A stretch of 64,000 bases of DNA from Rhipidocladum racemiflorum (Eukaryota; Streptophyta; Magnoliopsida; Poales; Poaceae): positions 62,078,854-62,142,853 of the forward strand of contig CM070580.1 in assembly GCA_036346355.1 (NCBI GenBank). Direction: 5' to 3'. Under the pieces are notes generated by a model, which saw only the letters and a list, made by a program, of their open reading frames with translations, had not been told where the DNA came from and made no database searches. Shown here one piece after another: positions 11,745-23,154 of the stretch. A program made the translations under genes and the position numbers. Every line of letters starts with the position of its first letter. Position 1 is the stretch's first letter.

Positions 11745-13999
11745 TGTGACACTATGGTATGGTGTGACATTATAGAATGTGAAATTAGAGAATAAAACCT
11801 TTCGGCTTGAGGTTTTCTCGTGTTGTTGGGCCTTTTGAAGAGTTGTGTCACTCGGAGTGTCAGAACCTTATATAATGTGAATGATAAGGTCAAAAATAGT
11901 ATGATATGTGGAAATAAGGTTAAAACCATAGGGCTTGGAGGTTTATAGCGTTTCCGAGCCGTTTCCGGGCCGTTTCCGGAGTTTTGGGCCTTTCCGGGGG
12001 GTTTTGGGCCTTAAGGGGGGTTGTGGGCTTTGGTGGGGTGGAGCAGGAATCCATTTAGGATTAGGAAAGGGGCTTAGGGCTGGTAAAAAGGGGTCTCCCT
12101 GCCCCTTTGGGGCGTCCACCCCTGTTGCCCTTGCGCCCCACCTCTCCCCCTCCATTGCCTAGCCGCCCCACCCTTCCTCCTTTGTGCCGTGCGCCCCCCC
12201 CTTGCACCTCTCCACCACCTCTCCTCCACCCCCCTTGCTGCCCTTGGGTGGCCTCCCCACCCCTGCATCCTCGTGGATCCATCCGAGGAGCGAGGAGCGA
12301 GGAGCGAGGAGATCTATTGGAGTTTTCGTGCGTCGGGCAAAGGTATGATCATGGGGTTTCTTGGGGTTGATCTAGGTACTGTTCTTAGGGTGTTTATCAA
12401 GTTTTTAGATCAATTGGTGGTGCTGGATTTGAGTAATTTGGATTAGATCTAGATGTTGCCACGTTTCTGTTTTGGGACAGCATGAGCAGTCGACCTAGGG
12501 TTCCTGTTTTCGCCAATTTACAGTTCGAATCTGACCGTACGGACTTTTAAGAAGTTGTAGATAATTTCATTATCTTTCCGTGCATATAATGAACGTTAAA
12601 TTCCGCCCAGCCGTTTGAAAGTTATGACTGTTTTACCGAGTGTATTAAAATCTGTAACGCGATTGGAATAGATCTCGGTAATCTGTAGATTAAACAACTT
12701 TAGAGGCCGAATCAATCTTTCCTTATACCTAGAGAAAGTTGGAAAATTTCCTAAGCTACGTGAGTATGTACTCGTTTAATTCATTCGGAGTACCAGAGCC
12801 CAAGTTATGCCTTTTGCAAGGCTGCTGTCCCGACGGGACAGAACCTCTGTTTTTAGGTTTTGCGAGAAATTGGCAATGTCGGGGTAGATGAGGGTTTGCG
12901 TACTGTTTTGTGGTTATGTTTTTGAGTGTGTGGTACCTATGTGCAGGTGGTGCGACCCCGGGACTGCCCTCTACTTCCCGCCAATCCGTTGCACGTGGTT
13001 GAGGCAAGTGTATTGGAATGGTAGCATGTTGTTTGATTGTTTGCCTTGTTTAAATGCAAACTGTTTCCATGTTATGTGAGATTGCCATGCTTTAATGATT
13101 GCCGTTGGTATGATGAATATGCTCACTATGTTATGATGCCATGTTATCACGTACAAGTTATCTATGTTGTTGGCATATATGCATACATGGCATGACACAT
13201 GGCCCGGGTGGTGAGAAAGTCTTTAACTAATCCGGGAAGGTCGGTGAGAAAGTTATGACTAATCCGGAGAGCCAATAGAGTAAGTCCTACATCGTGATTC
13301 CATCTACCGTGGGTTGTGGAAGCGAGGAGTAGGCACCCTCCATCTTCGGGATGGAAGGGGGGAAAGGGTGCACACCGACGGGTGTGTACTCAACCATACC
13401 GGTATGAGTTTCCAAGGAGATATGAGCATCGCATCGCATTGCATATTTGATGATGATAAAGATATGTGATTATGAATGAGATGATAAACATGTTGTGTGT
13501 TGTTGCAATGTAAGTTGTTCTTCTGTTCCATTGCAATATACTTGCTGAGTGATGAACTCACGCTTGTGTTTTATGTGGTTTTTAGGTACTTTGAGATCGG
13601 CATGCGGGAAAAAGGGGTTTAGCTACACTTCTACACGTAGCTCCACAATCATAGTCTATGATTAATCACTTGGAGACATGATATTAAGAGTTGTGCCATA
13701 AATTTAATGTATGGTTTAATTTAGCATGCTTGTGATTCCTTATTGGCTTCGTTATAGCTTATGAAGTGATTGAGCATGGTATTATTGGCGTAATTTGATG
13801 ATATATCCATTTATGTTGATGTTTTAGATGCCATGATATTGATATTGTGTTAATTCATGTTAAAACAAAGGAGATGCTGCCGAAATTTCGATTTGTAGCA
13901 TTTGCTCCTTTGCTGTAATTTATGATAAATTGTGGTATTATGTTGTTGTTTAGTCTATGTTTGGTAGCATTAAGGCATTCTAGATGCCGGGGTGTTACA
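11745..13999 (+). repeat. 3' LTR of element E
   Basis: It is 2255 bp with the same TGTGACAC start and GTGTTACA end as the 5' LTR. It shows a small deletion near 13828 relative to the 5' copy and an extra CCGTTTCCGGGCC-like duplication near 11950. Landmark palindromes are at 12826-12840 and 13395-13406. Confidence 0.92.
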
Positions 14000-14410
14000 C
14001 ACTACTACAGATCTGGCCTTCCATACCGACCCATCAGTACTGGTTATGCATAAACCGAGACTAACAACTACATCAGTACCGGTTCAACGGTATACTGGTC
14101 CAGGGGGCATCTCAGTACCGGTTTAATATACCAACCGGTACTGATGGTAGACCACCCGATACTAAGCAGCCGTGGACCCAGCAGGATGCGTAATACCGGT
14201 TGGTGCAACCAACCGGTACTGATGATCCCACATCAGCACCGGTTTAATATACCAACTGGTACTGATGGTTTAACATCAGTACCGGTTGGTTATGCAACCC
14301 GGTACTAAGCAACCGTGGGCCCAGCAGGCTGCTTAGTACCGGTTGATATAACCAATCGGTACTGATGATCCCACATCAGCACCGGTTGGTGTTTGAAACC
14401 GGTACTAAAG
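14000..14410 (+). mobile_element. CACTA element, left terminus with subterminal repeats
   Basis: It begins CACTACTACAGATC, a CACTA-type terminal inverted repeat, directly at the edge of element E. Many copies of CAGTACCGGTT / AACCGGTACTGATG follow in both orientations. No matching right terminus is seen, so this is a truncated or internally rearranged element. Confidence 0.75.
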
Positions 14411-14579
14411 CTCTTCATCTCCCGCACCCTCGATCACACCCCGCGCTCCTTTTCGATAAAACTCTTTGTGTTCATCAGAATTGAAGTGCTTTCTCTTCGT
14501 CTTCCGATTTCCACCTATAAAACGATCAGATGACTAAGGGAGATGTACGAGCAGTGAGACATATAGTCGCCCAATTAAA

Positions 14580-14759
14580 ATGGCAGCTCCATCTCCTTCT
14601 CCCTCTGGCGCACCATCACCACCCCCAGAGGAGGAGCGGGAGGAGGAGGAGGAGGAGGAGGAGGAGGGAGGGGGATGGGATGACGACAGTCCCCCGCGCG
14701 ACGACGACGACGTCAGTGACAGCCCCCCCGGTAGCGACGATGAGTGGCGATTTCCGTGA
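14580..14759 (+). CDS. Small acidic, proline-rich ORF inside the CACTA fragment
   Basis: A 59-codon ORF starts MAAPSPSPSGAPSPPP, runs through glutamate repeats (from GAG codons) and an Asp/Ser/Pro stretch, and ends DDEWRFP. It lies just inside the CACTA subterminal repeats, where the 5' end of a transposon gene would be expected. A low-complexity composition like this can arise by chance in GAG-repeat DNA. I do not recognise a family. It may be a first exon of a CACTA gene or a captured host fragment. Confidence 0.25.
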   Translation: MAAPSPSPSGAPSPPPEEEREEEEEEEEEGGGWDDDSPPRDDDDVSDSPPGSDDEWRFP

Positions 14760-14904
14760 TCGCGCCACCCGCCACTCGTCACTAAATATTATATATATTT
14801 ATATATATTGTAATTAATATATTGTAATGTTATTAAATAATGTAATGCAATGAGTATAATATTTTGTATTCTATATGTCATGTTTTATATTAAATTTTTG
14901 TGTC

Positions 14905-15090
14905 ATTGTCGTAGCAATAATGAGCCAAAAATTATGGTCGCCGCAATTATGAAATGTTAAAAAAACGTTCAAAAAAAATTATGCCACAATGGGAGAAAAT
15001 CGTTCAAAAAAATCGGCTTCGAGAAACATTCAAATGTGAAAAAGTAGGCAATTGTCGCAACAATAATGAGCCAAAAATTATGGTTGCCTC
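14905..15090 (+). repeat. Short tandem duplication, AT-rich
   Basis: A block containing CAATAATGAGCCAAAAATTA occurs twice, about 145 bases apart (about 14915 and 15060). Between the copies, A-rich segments with CGTTCAAAAAAA also repeat. It has no coding content. Bases 14760-14905 are AT-rich with nothing recognised. Confidence 0.5.
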
Positions 15091-15108
15091 CCGTCGCCTC
15101 AACCGTTA

Positions 15109-15300
15109 TGTGACACTACGGAACGACGAAATGAGTCATTTTCGATTTCGGCATTAAGGTACGACTTTGGTAATCTTGTTTTTGGGCCTTTTCCAAGTGT
15201 TTGGGCCTTTTAGGGGGAGTTTGGGCCTAGCGGGGGCTAGCTTGGGCCGTGGGGGACTGATGTGGGCCGAAGGTGGGGGAAGATTAAGCCCGTGTGGAGG
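15109..15300 (+). mobile_element. Truncated LTR fragment of the E/F/G family
   Basis: The sequence starts TGTGACACTACGGAACGAC and continues with the TTTGGGCC-rich stretch found near the start of the E and G LTRs. Similarity is lost by about 15300, so only the first part of an LTR remains. Confidence 0.6.
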
Positions 15301-15756
15301 AGATGCTACTCGCGATATTTTCTTTCATCCCTTGCTAGCATACACGTGATGATTGCATTTGTACACATCTGTTTTCTAATTTAGCATGCCATTATAGCAA
15401 TTTGGAACTTCAGCATTGACGAATGGCACAGTGGTTGAATTGCAAATATGTTGACTAGTTGTTTCTTGAATTGGATATGCTAACATATTTGGATTTGGCA
15501 GTTCTAATGTTAAAAACCATCTCATAATAATCTCTCCTTTGCAAATATGATGCAGGTGACAGAGGGGCTTACAAAAAAGGTAATTCATGTCTTGTGTTTT
15601 GCAGGCGATTAGCTGTTTTCCAATTAAGTAATTGCTCCTTTGCAAATAAATTTTGAATTCGAAATTCCTCCACTGAAATATAGCTGTTTGAATTTAACCG
15701 GTCAAATAATAACCGTTACTGTTATGGCGGTTATGGAATATGATTAAAATATAGGG
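15301..15756. other. Unassigned AT-rich sequence
   Basis: No repeat family or protein is recognised. A 24-base open segment at about 15556-15579 is flanked by AG and GT and followed by another TTTTGCAG, which could be decayed exon structure, but this is too little to call. Confidence 0.3.
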
Positions 15757-15892
15757 GGGAGAAAATAGAGAGTGTGATATAGAGAGTTCTGTTGGAGAGA
15801 AAGGAGATATGGAGAGTCATATTTTTGGAGAACTTTCCAAATATAACTTATAGAGAGTGAGTTTTGGAGAACCTTTTTGGAGATGCTCTGAC
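15757..15892 (-). mobile_element. MITE-like fragment
   Basis: Read on the minus strand it starts TCAGAGCATCTCCAAA and continues with several CTCTCCA / CTCTATA motifs, a sequence style common at the ends of grass hAT-like or Tourist-like MITEs. A partner end and a TSD were not found. Confidence 0.35.
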
Positions 15893-16439
15893 GCGCTGCA
15901 GGACGACCCAGCAGTGAGTGACGGGTGTGTACCGATTGTGCGGTGTGCAGAAGAGCATTTAGCAAGTCTATTAACACCCCTTAAAATTTGGTTCCGGGTA
16001 CGCTACTCAAGACCAGCGCAATGTATCATGCATGTGTGTGGGTGAAACTAGAAATTGGTGATGTAGGGGTGAATCATACGAGAAACAGTTACAAAATAAT
16101 CTGGGAAAAAAAAGTTCACGGTGCCTCCATGTACAGTAAAGGAGTCGGCCACCGAGACTAGGCATGTCGGTCATCATGTTCGCATGCATGCCTTTTCCAT
16201 TGTTACATTCAACCCTTTCCGTCGTGATAGTGCCTTTCGTCCAAACGGTGAACTTTTTTTAGGGAACCAAAGGGTGAACTCGACACACGAAAATGAAAAT
16301 GACTATTTTGGGATTAGTTTTAAACTAATAAATTTAAGATCATTTTTCTAGGATATCATATACTATCTTTATCTTCTTCGTCCATCTCACTTTTTCCTTT
16401 TTCTCTACTCACTTTCCCCACCCTCTTCTTCCCTCTCTA
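15893..16439. other. Unassigned sequence
   Basis: Mixed-composition DNA with no recognisable coding region, repeat end or RNA gene. The 76-codon ORF at 16121 has no familiar features. Confidence 0.35.
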
Positions 16440-16880
16440 ATACAAAATTTTAAAATTAGAATATTTAAACTTTAAAAATTTTAAATAGAAAGTTTAAATT
16501 AAAAAAAATAATTCAAAATTTTAAATAAAAAATTTTAAATAAGGAAGTTTCACCTTGGAAAGTTTTAACTCAAAAAGTTTCAACACGAAAAGTTTTAAAT
16601 GAAAATTTTCAAATCAAAAAGTTTCGACTCGGAAAGTTTCAAAACAAAAAAGTTTTAACTCAAAAAATTTCAAATAGAAAAGTTTTAACTCATAAAACTT
16701 TCGATTCAAAAGCTTTTGATTCGGAAAGTTTTGATTAAAAAAATTAAAACTCAAGTCGAGAAAATTTCAAATCGAAAAGTTTCAACTAGAAAAATTAAAT
16801 TAAAAAATTTCAAATTAGAAACTTTCATCTCGAAAAAATTTAAATCGAAAAAGTTTCGACTATAAAAAATTTAAATTCAC
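16440..16880. repeat. Degenerate AAAGTTTnAACTC-type tandem repeat
   Basis: Short units of roughly 20 bases (AAAAGTTTCAACTCG and variants) repeat with much variation over about 440 bp. It is strongly AT-rich and has no coding content. Confidence 0.6.
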
Positions 16881-16933
16881 AAACATTCAGATTTGTTAAA
16901 TAAAGTACAGATGCTCTCCAAAAGCCAGGCATG

Positions 16934-16934
<1 letters not shown>

Positions 16935-16995
<61 letters not shown>
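16935..16995. repeat. (AT)n microsatellite
   Basis: About 60 bases of uninterrupted alternating A and T. The tyrosine/isoleucine runs predicted across it on both strands are artefacts of this repeat. Confidence 0.95.
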
Positions 16996-16996
<1 letters not shown>

Positions 16997-17306
16997 GCAT
17001 TTAGGGAGTATTTCGCGCAACGGAGAGTATGTACGTGTAGTATATAAGTATATAAGATCATCTAGGTGGTGTTTACATTTTTTCAGAGGTGGTATGTACA
17101 CTTTTTAGAGATACTTCTTTTTATATGCGTATATGAAGGTATTTGCAAAATATGCTGAAAACTATGTACTCCCTTGCAATTTTTTCATGTAGATCTCATT
17201 CATCTTATAATTAGTATATGAGTGTATCCAAACTGATAAAGGAGTATTTCAAGTACGTTTGGGTGGTATTCAGAGATGGGAGTAATTACTCCCGGGAGTA
17301 CGAAGT

Positions 17307-17345
17307 ATATATATATATATACATACATATATATATATATATATA
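17307..17345. repeat. (AT)n microsatellite with ACATAC interruption
   Basis: A short alternating AT tract next to the start of the CACTA subterminal repeats. Bases 16996-17306 between the two microsatellites hold nothing recognised. Confidence 0.85.
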
Positions 17346-17476
17346 CTACTATACAAACCCTCATCACAGACATTTCACAAACCATATCACAGACATTATC
17401 AAATTGTCAGTTATGACTCATAGTGATTACAGACGGTTTTCCAACCGTTTGTGAACAAATTCATCACACACAGTTC
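17341..17476 (+). mobile_element. CACTA derivative, left terminal part
   Basis: CTACTATACAAACCC resembles a decayed CACTA terminus and is followed by TCACAGAC / CAGACGGTT / AACCGTTTGTGA repeats. The same repeat family resumes at 53223 beyond element A, so A landed in the subterminal region. The last five bases, AGTTC (17472-17476), are the left TSD of A. Confidence 0.6.
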
Positions 17477-18871
17477 TATGAAATCATGTGCTGAAAAATT
17501 ACCTAAGATTTGAACTTGAAAAATGTGTTTTGTGCATGAGTTCGACAATTTGACAAGAAACAGTGAAATTCTCTTTTGTGCCGGACCAAACTTTCAAGAA
17601 ACAGTAAGTTTCATGTTTCCCTTGTACGCCGGACCGCTTTTCTTTGGTCCGCCGTGAACGTGTTTTCAAACGTTTTTGAGCCGGACTGAAACTTCCAAAA
17701 CCAGTAAGTTTCGCGTGTACGACGAACTCTCCCCTCCACAAGCAAGGTGGATTTTTGACGGCTGTTTTCACGTTTGCGCCGGACCGGATTTTTGGTCCGG
17801 TGTGAATGGTTTTTTGCTCGATTAGGGTTTTGAGCAATTTTGGAATTGAATTCCGGTTTGAATTTGAGATTATGAAATTTGTGAGAATTTCATGATGCTT
17901 GTTTTCAAGCGGACTTTATGCAATGCTCGTGTGAGTATTTGCATGGACTAATGTTGAGTCAAGTCGCGGACTTGTGCTCGGAATCATTTTGTGGTTTGTT
18001 CATGTGCAGGTATTGCTCGAGGGCGAATGTGGTCGATGACGGGACCGGAACTAGGTTCATTGAGGAACTAAGGTTCGGGACTAGGTTCAGGGGGAACTGA
18101 GGTCTTGGTGGTCAAGGATGTCATGCGGGACGTTCGGGCTAAGAGAATGGTGCACATGAAGAATGGTTAGTCAGGTGAGAATGGCAGGAGGTCATTCGCG
18201 TGCAAAGTGTTAGTCACGTGAGTATGGTAGGGTTGCCATACGCGTGCAAGAGTTGTACTCGGCCAGGTTGGGCCAAGAGGAGTTGTGTTAAATACATACT
18301 CTTTCTAGGATTAGGAGTGGGACTCCTTCTAGGATTAGGAGTGGGACTCCTTCTAGGATTAGGAGTAGGAATTGTATTCATGACTCCTTGTGTTTTGCTC
18401 CTTTAAATAGGTGGGGTTGTCTCCTGTTGAAGGGCATCAAGCTTTGAGCAAGCCTTAGGGTTGTACTCTTTTGTTTGGAGTACTTTAGACAAAAGAAAGG
18501 AGAAATAAAGATCAAGTTCTTCAAATCTTTCGGCGAGCTACAATTCTAGTTAGATCTATTTTCGTCATCTTCTGTCACAGCAAGCTTGCGAGGTTCATAA
18601 CTTTTGATCCATAAGTTCAATCGAGCTAATTCTTTTTGGTTTCGATTCGTATTGGAATCTAGTTTCTTGTCTCCAAATTTCAGATCAATCTAACGGTTGG
18701 ATCTCTGGGAATTTGCATTTTACCAAACCTCTATCATTCTGTTTTTGTCGAATACGAGGCAATTATTTGGTTCTGTTTGGGGGTGAACTTTTAGATCAAG
18801 AATTTGGTTTTAGCTTCCGCACAATCATTCACCCCCCTCTGATTGTTATATTCGTGTCTTTCGATCTTACA
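17477..18871 (+). repeat. 5' LTR of element A
   Basis: It runs from TATGAAATCATG (TG mutated to TA) to CTTACA. It contains imperfect palindromes GCCGGACC...GGTCCGCCG (17629-17654) and CGCCGGACC...GGTCCGGTG (17777-17803). About three copies of a 24-bp unit TTCTAGGATTAGGAGTGGGA... (18303-18370) precede a TATA-like TTTAAATAG (18412-18420). Confidence 0.92.
18303..18370 (+). promoter_or_regulatory. 24-bp tandem repeats upstream of the A LTR TATA-like box
   Basis: Each unit contains AGGAGTGGGACTCCT, itself an inverted repeat (AGGAGT/ACTCCT). The units sit about 45 bases before TTTAAATAG, a plausible enhancer position. The 3' LTR keeps the same array at 52650-52716 with a few substitutions. Confidence 0.45.
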
Positions 18872-18873
18872 AG

Positions 18874-18885
18874 TGGTATCAGAGC
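18874..18885 (+). other. Primer-binding site of element A
   Basis: TGGTATCAGAGC, complementary to the initiator-Met tRNA 3' end, two bases downstream of the 5' LTR. Confidence 0.88.
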
Positions 18886-18923
18886 AAGGTTTTTCTAATC
18901 TATCTTAACCGGTGATTAGATCA

Positions 18924-19713
18924 ATGGATCGTTATTCGACTAAACCATGTGTGTTCGATGGTGTTGATTTTCAGTTTTGGAAGGCCAAGATGGAGGCGTT
19001 CATCCAAGCACAAGGCAATTTGGGAGAAGGTCTACAAGCCATATGAAGTCCCTGCAAACGACAACGTCAACGACACCAATCGCACACATGTTGAAGCAAA
19101 CAGCAAGGCGCGCAACTTGATCATCCAAGGTTTGGGACGCAGTGACTTTGACCGTGTGATCCATCTCAAATCCGCATATGAGGTATGGAAATCTCTTTGT
19201 GATTACCATGAGGGTTCTAACACTATCAAAGAGGTTCGTTAAGATCTTTACAAAAAAGAATACATGCGAATTGAGATGAAGCCTGGTGAGTCACTAGATG
19301 ATTTCTTTGCACGCTTTAATAAGATTCTTAGCAATTTGTGTGCTGTTGGAGTTAGCTTTGATGATGCTGCTATTGCTAGACAATTGCTTAGTGCATTAGA
19401 CATGTCTATTTGGGAGATGAAAGTTACATCCATTAGAGAATCTACTATCATGAGTACACTTACATTAGATGTTCTGTATTCTAAGTTGAAAACTCATGAG
19501 TTGGATGTTTTTGCCAGGAAGGGTAATATTAAATCAATTGCCTTGATCTCTAACCCTAACATGTCAAATGCAAATTCTTCTTCTAGCTTTGCCCTATCCT
19601 CCTTGTCTTCTTTAACAGATGAGCAAATTGAAGAATTTCCTGAAGAAGACTTGGCACTACTCTCTTCTCGCTTTAACAGAGCTTTGCAGAATGTGAGAAT
19701 GAGAAAGAGAGGT
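18924..19713 (+). pseudogene. Element A gag, N-terminal part (UBN2-type copia gag)
   Basis: This encodes the capsid-like part of a copia Gag, which packages the element RNA into cytoplasmic particles. The ATG gives MDRYSTKPCVFDGVDFQFWK, the usual start of plant copia gag (small domain with W...K/M). The reading frame shifts near 19010 and continues as IWEKVYKPYEVP. An in-frame TAA at 19240-19242 interrupts it. The rest of the UBN2 region follows: MKPGESLDDFFARFNKI and LSALDMSIWEMKV. Coding is then split by solo LTR H and resumes at 23155 in a compatible frame. Frameshift, stop codon and insertions make it non-functional. Confidence 0.85.
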
Positions 19714-22700
19714 TGTAACACCCCAAAATTTTGCTTTTATTGAATTCATGTGTGATTTGGCACTTTGGTGAATTTTTGGAATTTTCTGGAATTTATTTGG
19801 AGTTATTTGGAATTTATTTGAATTTATTCCATTTTGAAATAATTAAAGAATTTAATATTGCAAATAAAATTTTGTTGGAAATATTTTATTTGAGTCCCAA
19901 ATACCCTAAAATATTTTCTAGAATTTTTCTGGAATTTTTCTGAGTATTTTGCTATTTTTAATGAATTAATTGAATTACTGGGAATTATTTTAAATATTAA
20001 ATCGCTGGAAAATCAACTCGGGTCAAGTACTGTTCATCCGACCGAGCCCGAGTCAGACTCGAGTTCGAGTCCGACCCGAGCCACGTGACTCGACCGAACC
20101 CACTCCTAAACCTAATCAATCCCAACCGTTGGATCAAGATCCAAGCGAGATTCGCCTGCACGGTTGAGCCGTGTCCGACCGAACCCGTTCGCGCCCGGTC
20201 CGATCGGGCCGCTGATCTGGACACGTGGGCGGTTCTCGTGCCGTCTTCCTCGGCTGAGTCCGAGCCGGACTCGCCGCCGAAGTCTTGTGGCCAGAATCGA
20301 CTAGGGCTCCGCCGAGCACGCCTCCGGCTATTTAATGCCGGATCGCACTCGAGGACCGCCGTGACCTTGCGCTACTTTTTGCCTTAGCTTGCTAAACCCT
20401 AGCAGCCGCCGCTTGCTCGGGATTGCTCGCCGTAGTGGCTTAGGGTATTGTGGTGGTTTTTCTCACCTTCCGCCGCCGTCCGCCGTCGCCCGAGGAGAAG
20501 GAGGCCAGAACCGGGATCCCCGAGCCAAGGCGACTCGAACGTGACCACGCACGTCGCCGGAGGAGCCCCGTAGCGCCGCGCTCTTGGTCATCGTCCCCGT
20601 CTCCGGTGCCCAAGCCTCGCCGTGCCATCGCCGGACTTCGCGAGCTCGGTGAACCGCCGGATCGGTCGGACGGTTGAGGTGAGTTCACGTGTTCCAAACC
20701 CGATTAGATACGACCGTTGGATCAAGATCCAACGGTTCACAATCGCCACGTGCCGTAGCAGTGCTATTATAGGATTAGATCTGGACCGTCCGATCTAGAT
20801 CGAACGGCCCACGATCATCGAGTAGTTTTAACGTGTTAACCCTGGATCCAATCCGCGCCGTTGATTTTCAAACCAACGGCCGCGATTGCGCCACGTGTCG
20901 GGGAGATGGACCGACGCGGTCAGCGCCAGTCTGGCGTGTGGCGTGTGTCACGACACGCGGGCCCCGCATGTCAGAGGGCCCACACGTCAGCCGCGTTTGC
21001 GTGAGACCCCGCACTGACAGGTGGGTCCCACCTGTCAGCCTCACCCGAGCTGTGGACCGGGTCCACCGTGGACCAAACCGCGCCGTGGGCTGAGCCCATG
21101 AGCCGGCTGACGTCAGCCGCCCAATCAGAGGCTGCCACGTGTCCATGATGACGCAATAATTAATTTCCGAAAAAGAAAATGATTTATTAATTCGAATAAT
21201 GATTTCAGATTTTGTTTCAAACTTCAAACGCTTATAACTTTTGCGTTTCAACTCCGATTTGAGTGATTCAAATTTCTAAATTTGTATAAAATTGAGATCT
21301 ACCTAAATATGAATTTTATTTAATTTTTGGACTAAAGTTTTTCTCTGTAATATTATTTAATTGATTATTTAAACTTTAAATAATCATAACTTTTGCGTTT
21401 TAACTCCGATTTGAACGATTCCAGTTCCTAAAAATCCAGAAAATTATGTTCTCTCTGTTTATGGATTTTATTTGGAGTTTTGGGATGTTTTTGCCTATTG
21501 TTTATTTGTGTATTGCTATTTGCACGCTTTACGAGTAGACGTTGAAGTGCCGGAAGGATTCGAAGGAGAAGTGTTGACTCAGGATCCAACTCAAGACCAA
21601 GAACAAGTACTCTTTGAAGGCAAGTTGTGCTTTGACCATGTTGATCCTATTTCGAAATCTATTTTGATTTAAACTATTGCATGCTAGTTCAATTAGAAAA
21701 ATACTTTAAACATGGGGGTTAGATAAGTACCAATTTGCTGTATGACACCTTGATTATTTAAGTATGTGCCATGACCCTTGTCACCCTAGTTGTGGTTTAC
21801 TAGTTGGACATAATCAAATTGCCAACATGGGTTTTAGACCGTTGTAGTATACTGCTTAGACCTGCTACGTGCTCATGACATGGTTTTGGATAATCAAATG
21901 TTAATATTGACTTAATGATATATTGAACCTGTTTTGGAAAAGTATCATGTGATGTTGATGGCACGTGGTGCATGGTAATCAACTGGGGTTTGATAAACGA
22001 TTTCGGCCAAGGGGCATGTGGCAAGAGTAATCAGGTGGGCCAGTTGTGGCACCGGGGATGTTGATTTGGTTCTTCGGGTAGTCTTGCCCTGGTCACTCTA
22101 AGGACTTAACCTTGCAAGCCTTTGAACTGGGTCATACTTGCAACCACATGGCTGGAATGGGACGGCCCTAGTTGACTAAGTCGCTAAGGACTCACTTGTG
22201 GAGCCTCAGGGTGTCAATTACACCGTTTGTGTGATTGTACGGGGGAGCGTATCGTGGCTGTGGCCAGATACCCATCTAACGGTGTGTTGGTCCCATACTT
22301 CGCCTTGGCTAAGGGAAGGGATGGTGTAGAGCACGAACCGGAGAGGACCACCTGTGTTGTTTGAGGCTTCCGAAAGGCTTTGTTACGGGAACTCGCCTTT
22401 GTGGTGTTTGACTGTATCTTGTGGGTAAAGTGCATAACCTCTGCAGAGTTTAGAATCTATTCGAATAGCCGTGTCCACGGTACTGAACAATGCCCGGGGA
22501 TTACAGTCAAGGGTTAGACTTTCTGAAAATAACTTGGATTTGAAAGTTGGGTTGGTTTAATAATGAAGATGATGGAAATGTGGTTTAGGATGGGGAAAAT
22601 GTTTATTAAACTTCTTGAAAAGTTATTTATGTTTTACTTATTTCTACTGCTTTCGAATCTACTTATATTACTTTTCAAATGCTGTTTACTGCAAATATCC

Positions 22701-23154
22701 CATGAGCTATTCCTTTGTACCAAGCCATGCATATAGTATATTAGCTTGCATTCTGTGCATGACTTGCTGAGTACCAAGTACTCACCCTTGCCTCGACACA
22801 ATACCAGTTGAAGAGGAGACTACGCCAGCTTCGGAGGAAGAATTCCAAGAGGATCCGTCTACTTAGGGATGCGAGCCCAGTCAGTTGCCTGTGGTATACT
22901 GGATGGCGCCACGAAGTTATCTTATTTTCCGCTGCTATTGTCTCTCTTTTAATAAGTTTCGCCTTGCGAGGCATATATTTGTAACTTGGCCATAAGGTCA
23001 AGTAACCACTTTGGTTATTCAAATAAAGTGCTTTGTTAATATCGATTGGTATGATTGTGATATTTACCGATGTTAAGACTGTGTGCACTAGCGCGTTCCT
23101 GGACTAGTGCTGAATACACAGAGGGTCCGGATTTGCAAATTCGGGGTCCCGACA
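19714..23154 (+). mobile_element. Solo LTR H, Tekay/Del-like gypsy
   Basis: This 3441-bp LTR starts TGTAACACCCC, ends GGGGTCCCGACA and is flanked by a perfect GAGGT duplication (19709-19713, 23155-23159). It is closely related to both LTRs of element C along its length, including a TATA-like CTATTTAATG (20327-20336) at the place where C has CTATTTAAAG. No interior and no second LTR are present, so it is a product of LTR-LTR recombination. It splits the gag of element A between the capsid region and the zinc knuckle. The longer ORFs on either strand lie in its GC-rich middle and are chance ORFs. Confidence 0.92.

Larger units (their letters stand above)
2813..13999 (+). mobile_element. Element E: complete non-coding LTR retrotransposon (LARD-like)
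   Basis: Two long direct repeats begin TGTGACACTA and end GGGTGTTACA. They enclose an interior with PBS TGGTATCAGAGC two bases after the first LTR and a purine tract GGGGGGAAGAA just before the second. Flanks are GACTA and CACTA, a 5-bp duplication with one mismatch. After removing nested solo LTR F the interior is about 4.2 kb and holds no gag or pol ORF on either strand, which fits a large retrotransposon derivative mobilised by other elements' enzymes. Element G at the right of the window is a second copy in the opposite orientation. The superfamily is not proven from sequence; gypsy is likely from LTR length and style. Confidence 0.9.

Noticed and set aside
14530..14817. 95-codon ORF with Arg and Thr runs overlapping the small acidic ORF
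   Set aside because: It is a frame-shifted reading of the GAG and GAC repeats; the acidic frame has a more protein-like layout, though it is also uncertain.
15556..15579. Possible 24-base microexon flanked by AG and GT
   Set aside because: Too short, and no neighbouring coding sequence or protein similarity supports it.
16840..17108. Tyr-Ile repeat proteins on both strands
   Set aside because: They are translations of the (AT)n microsatellite.
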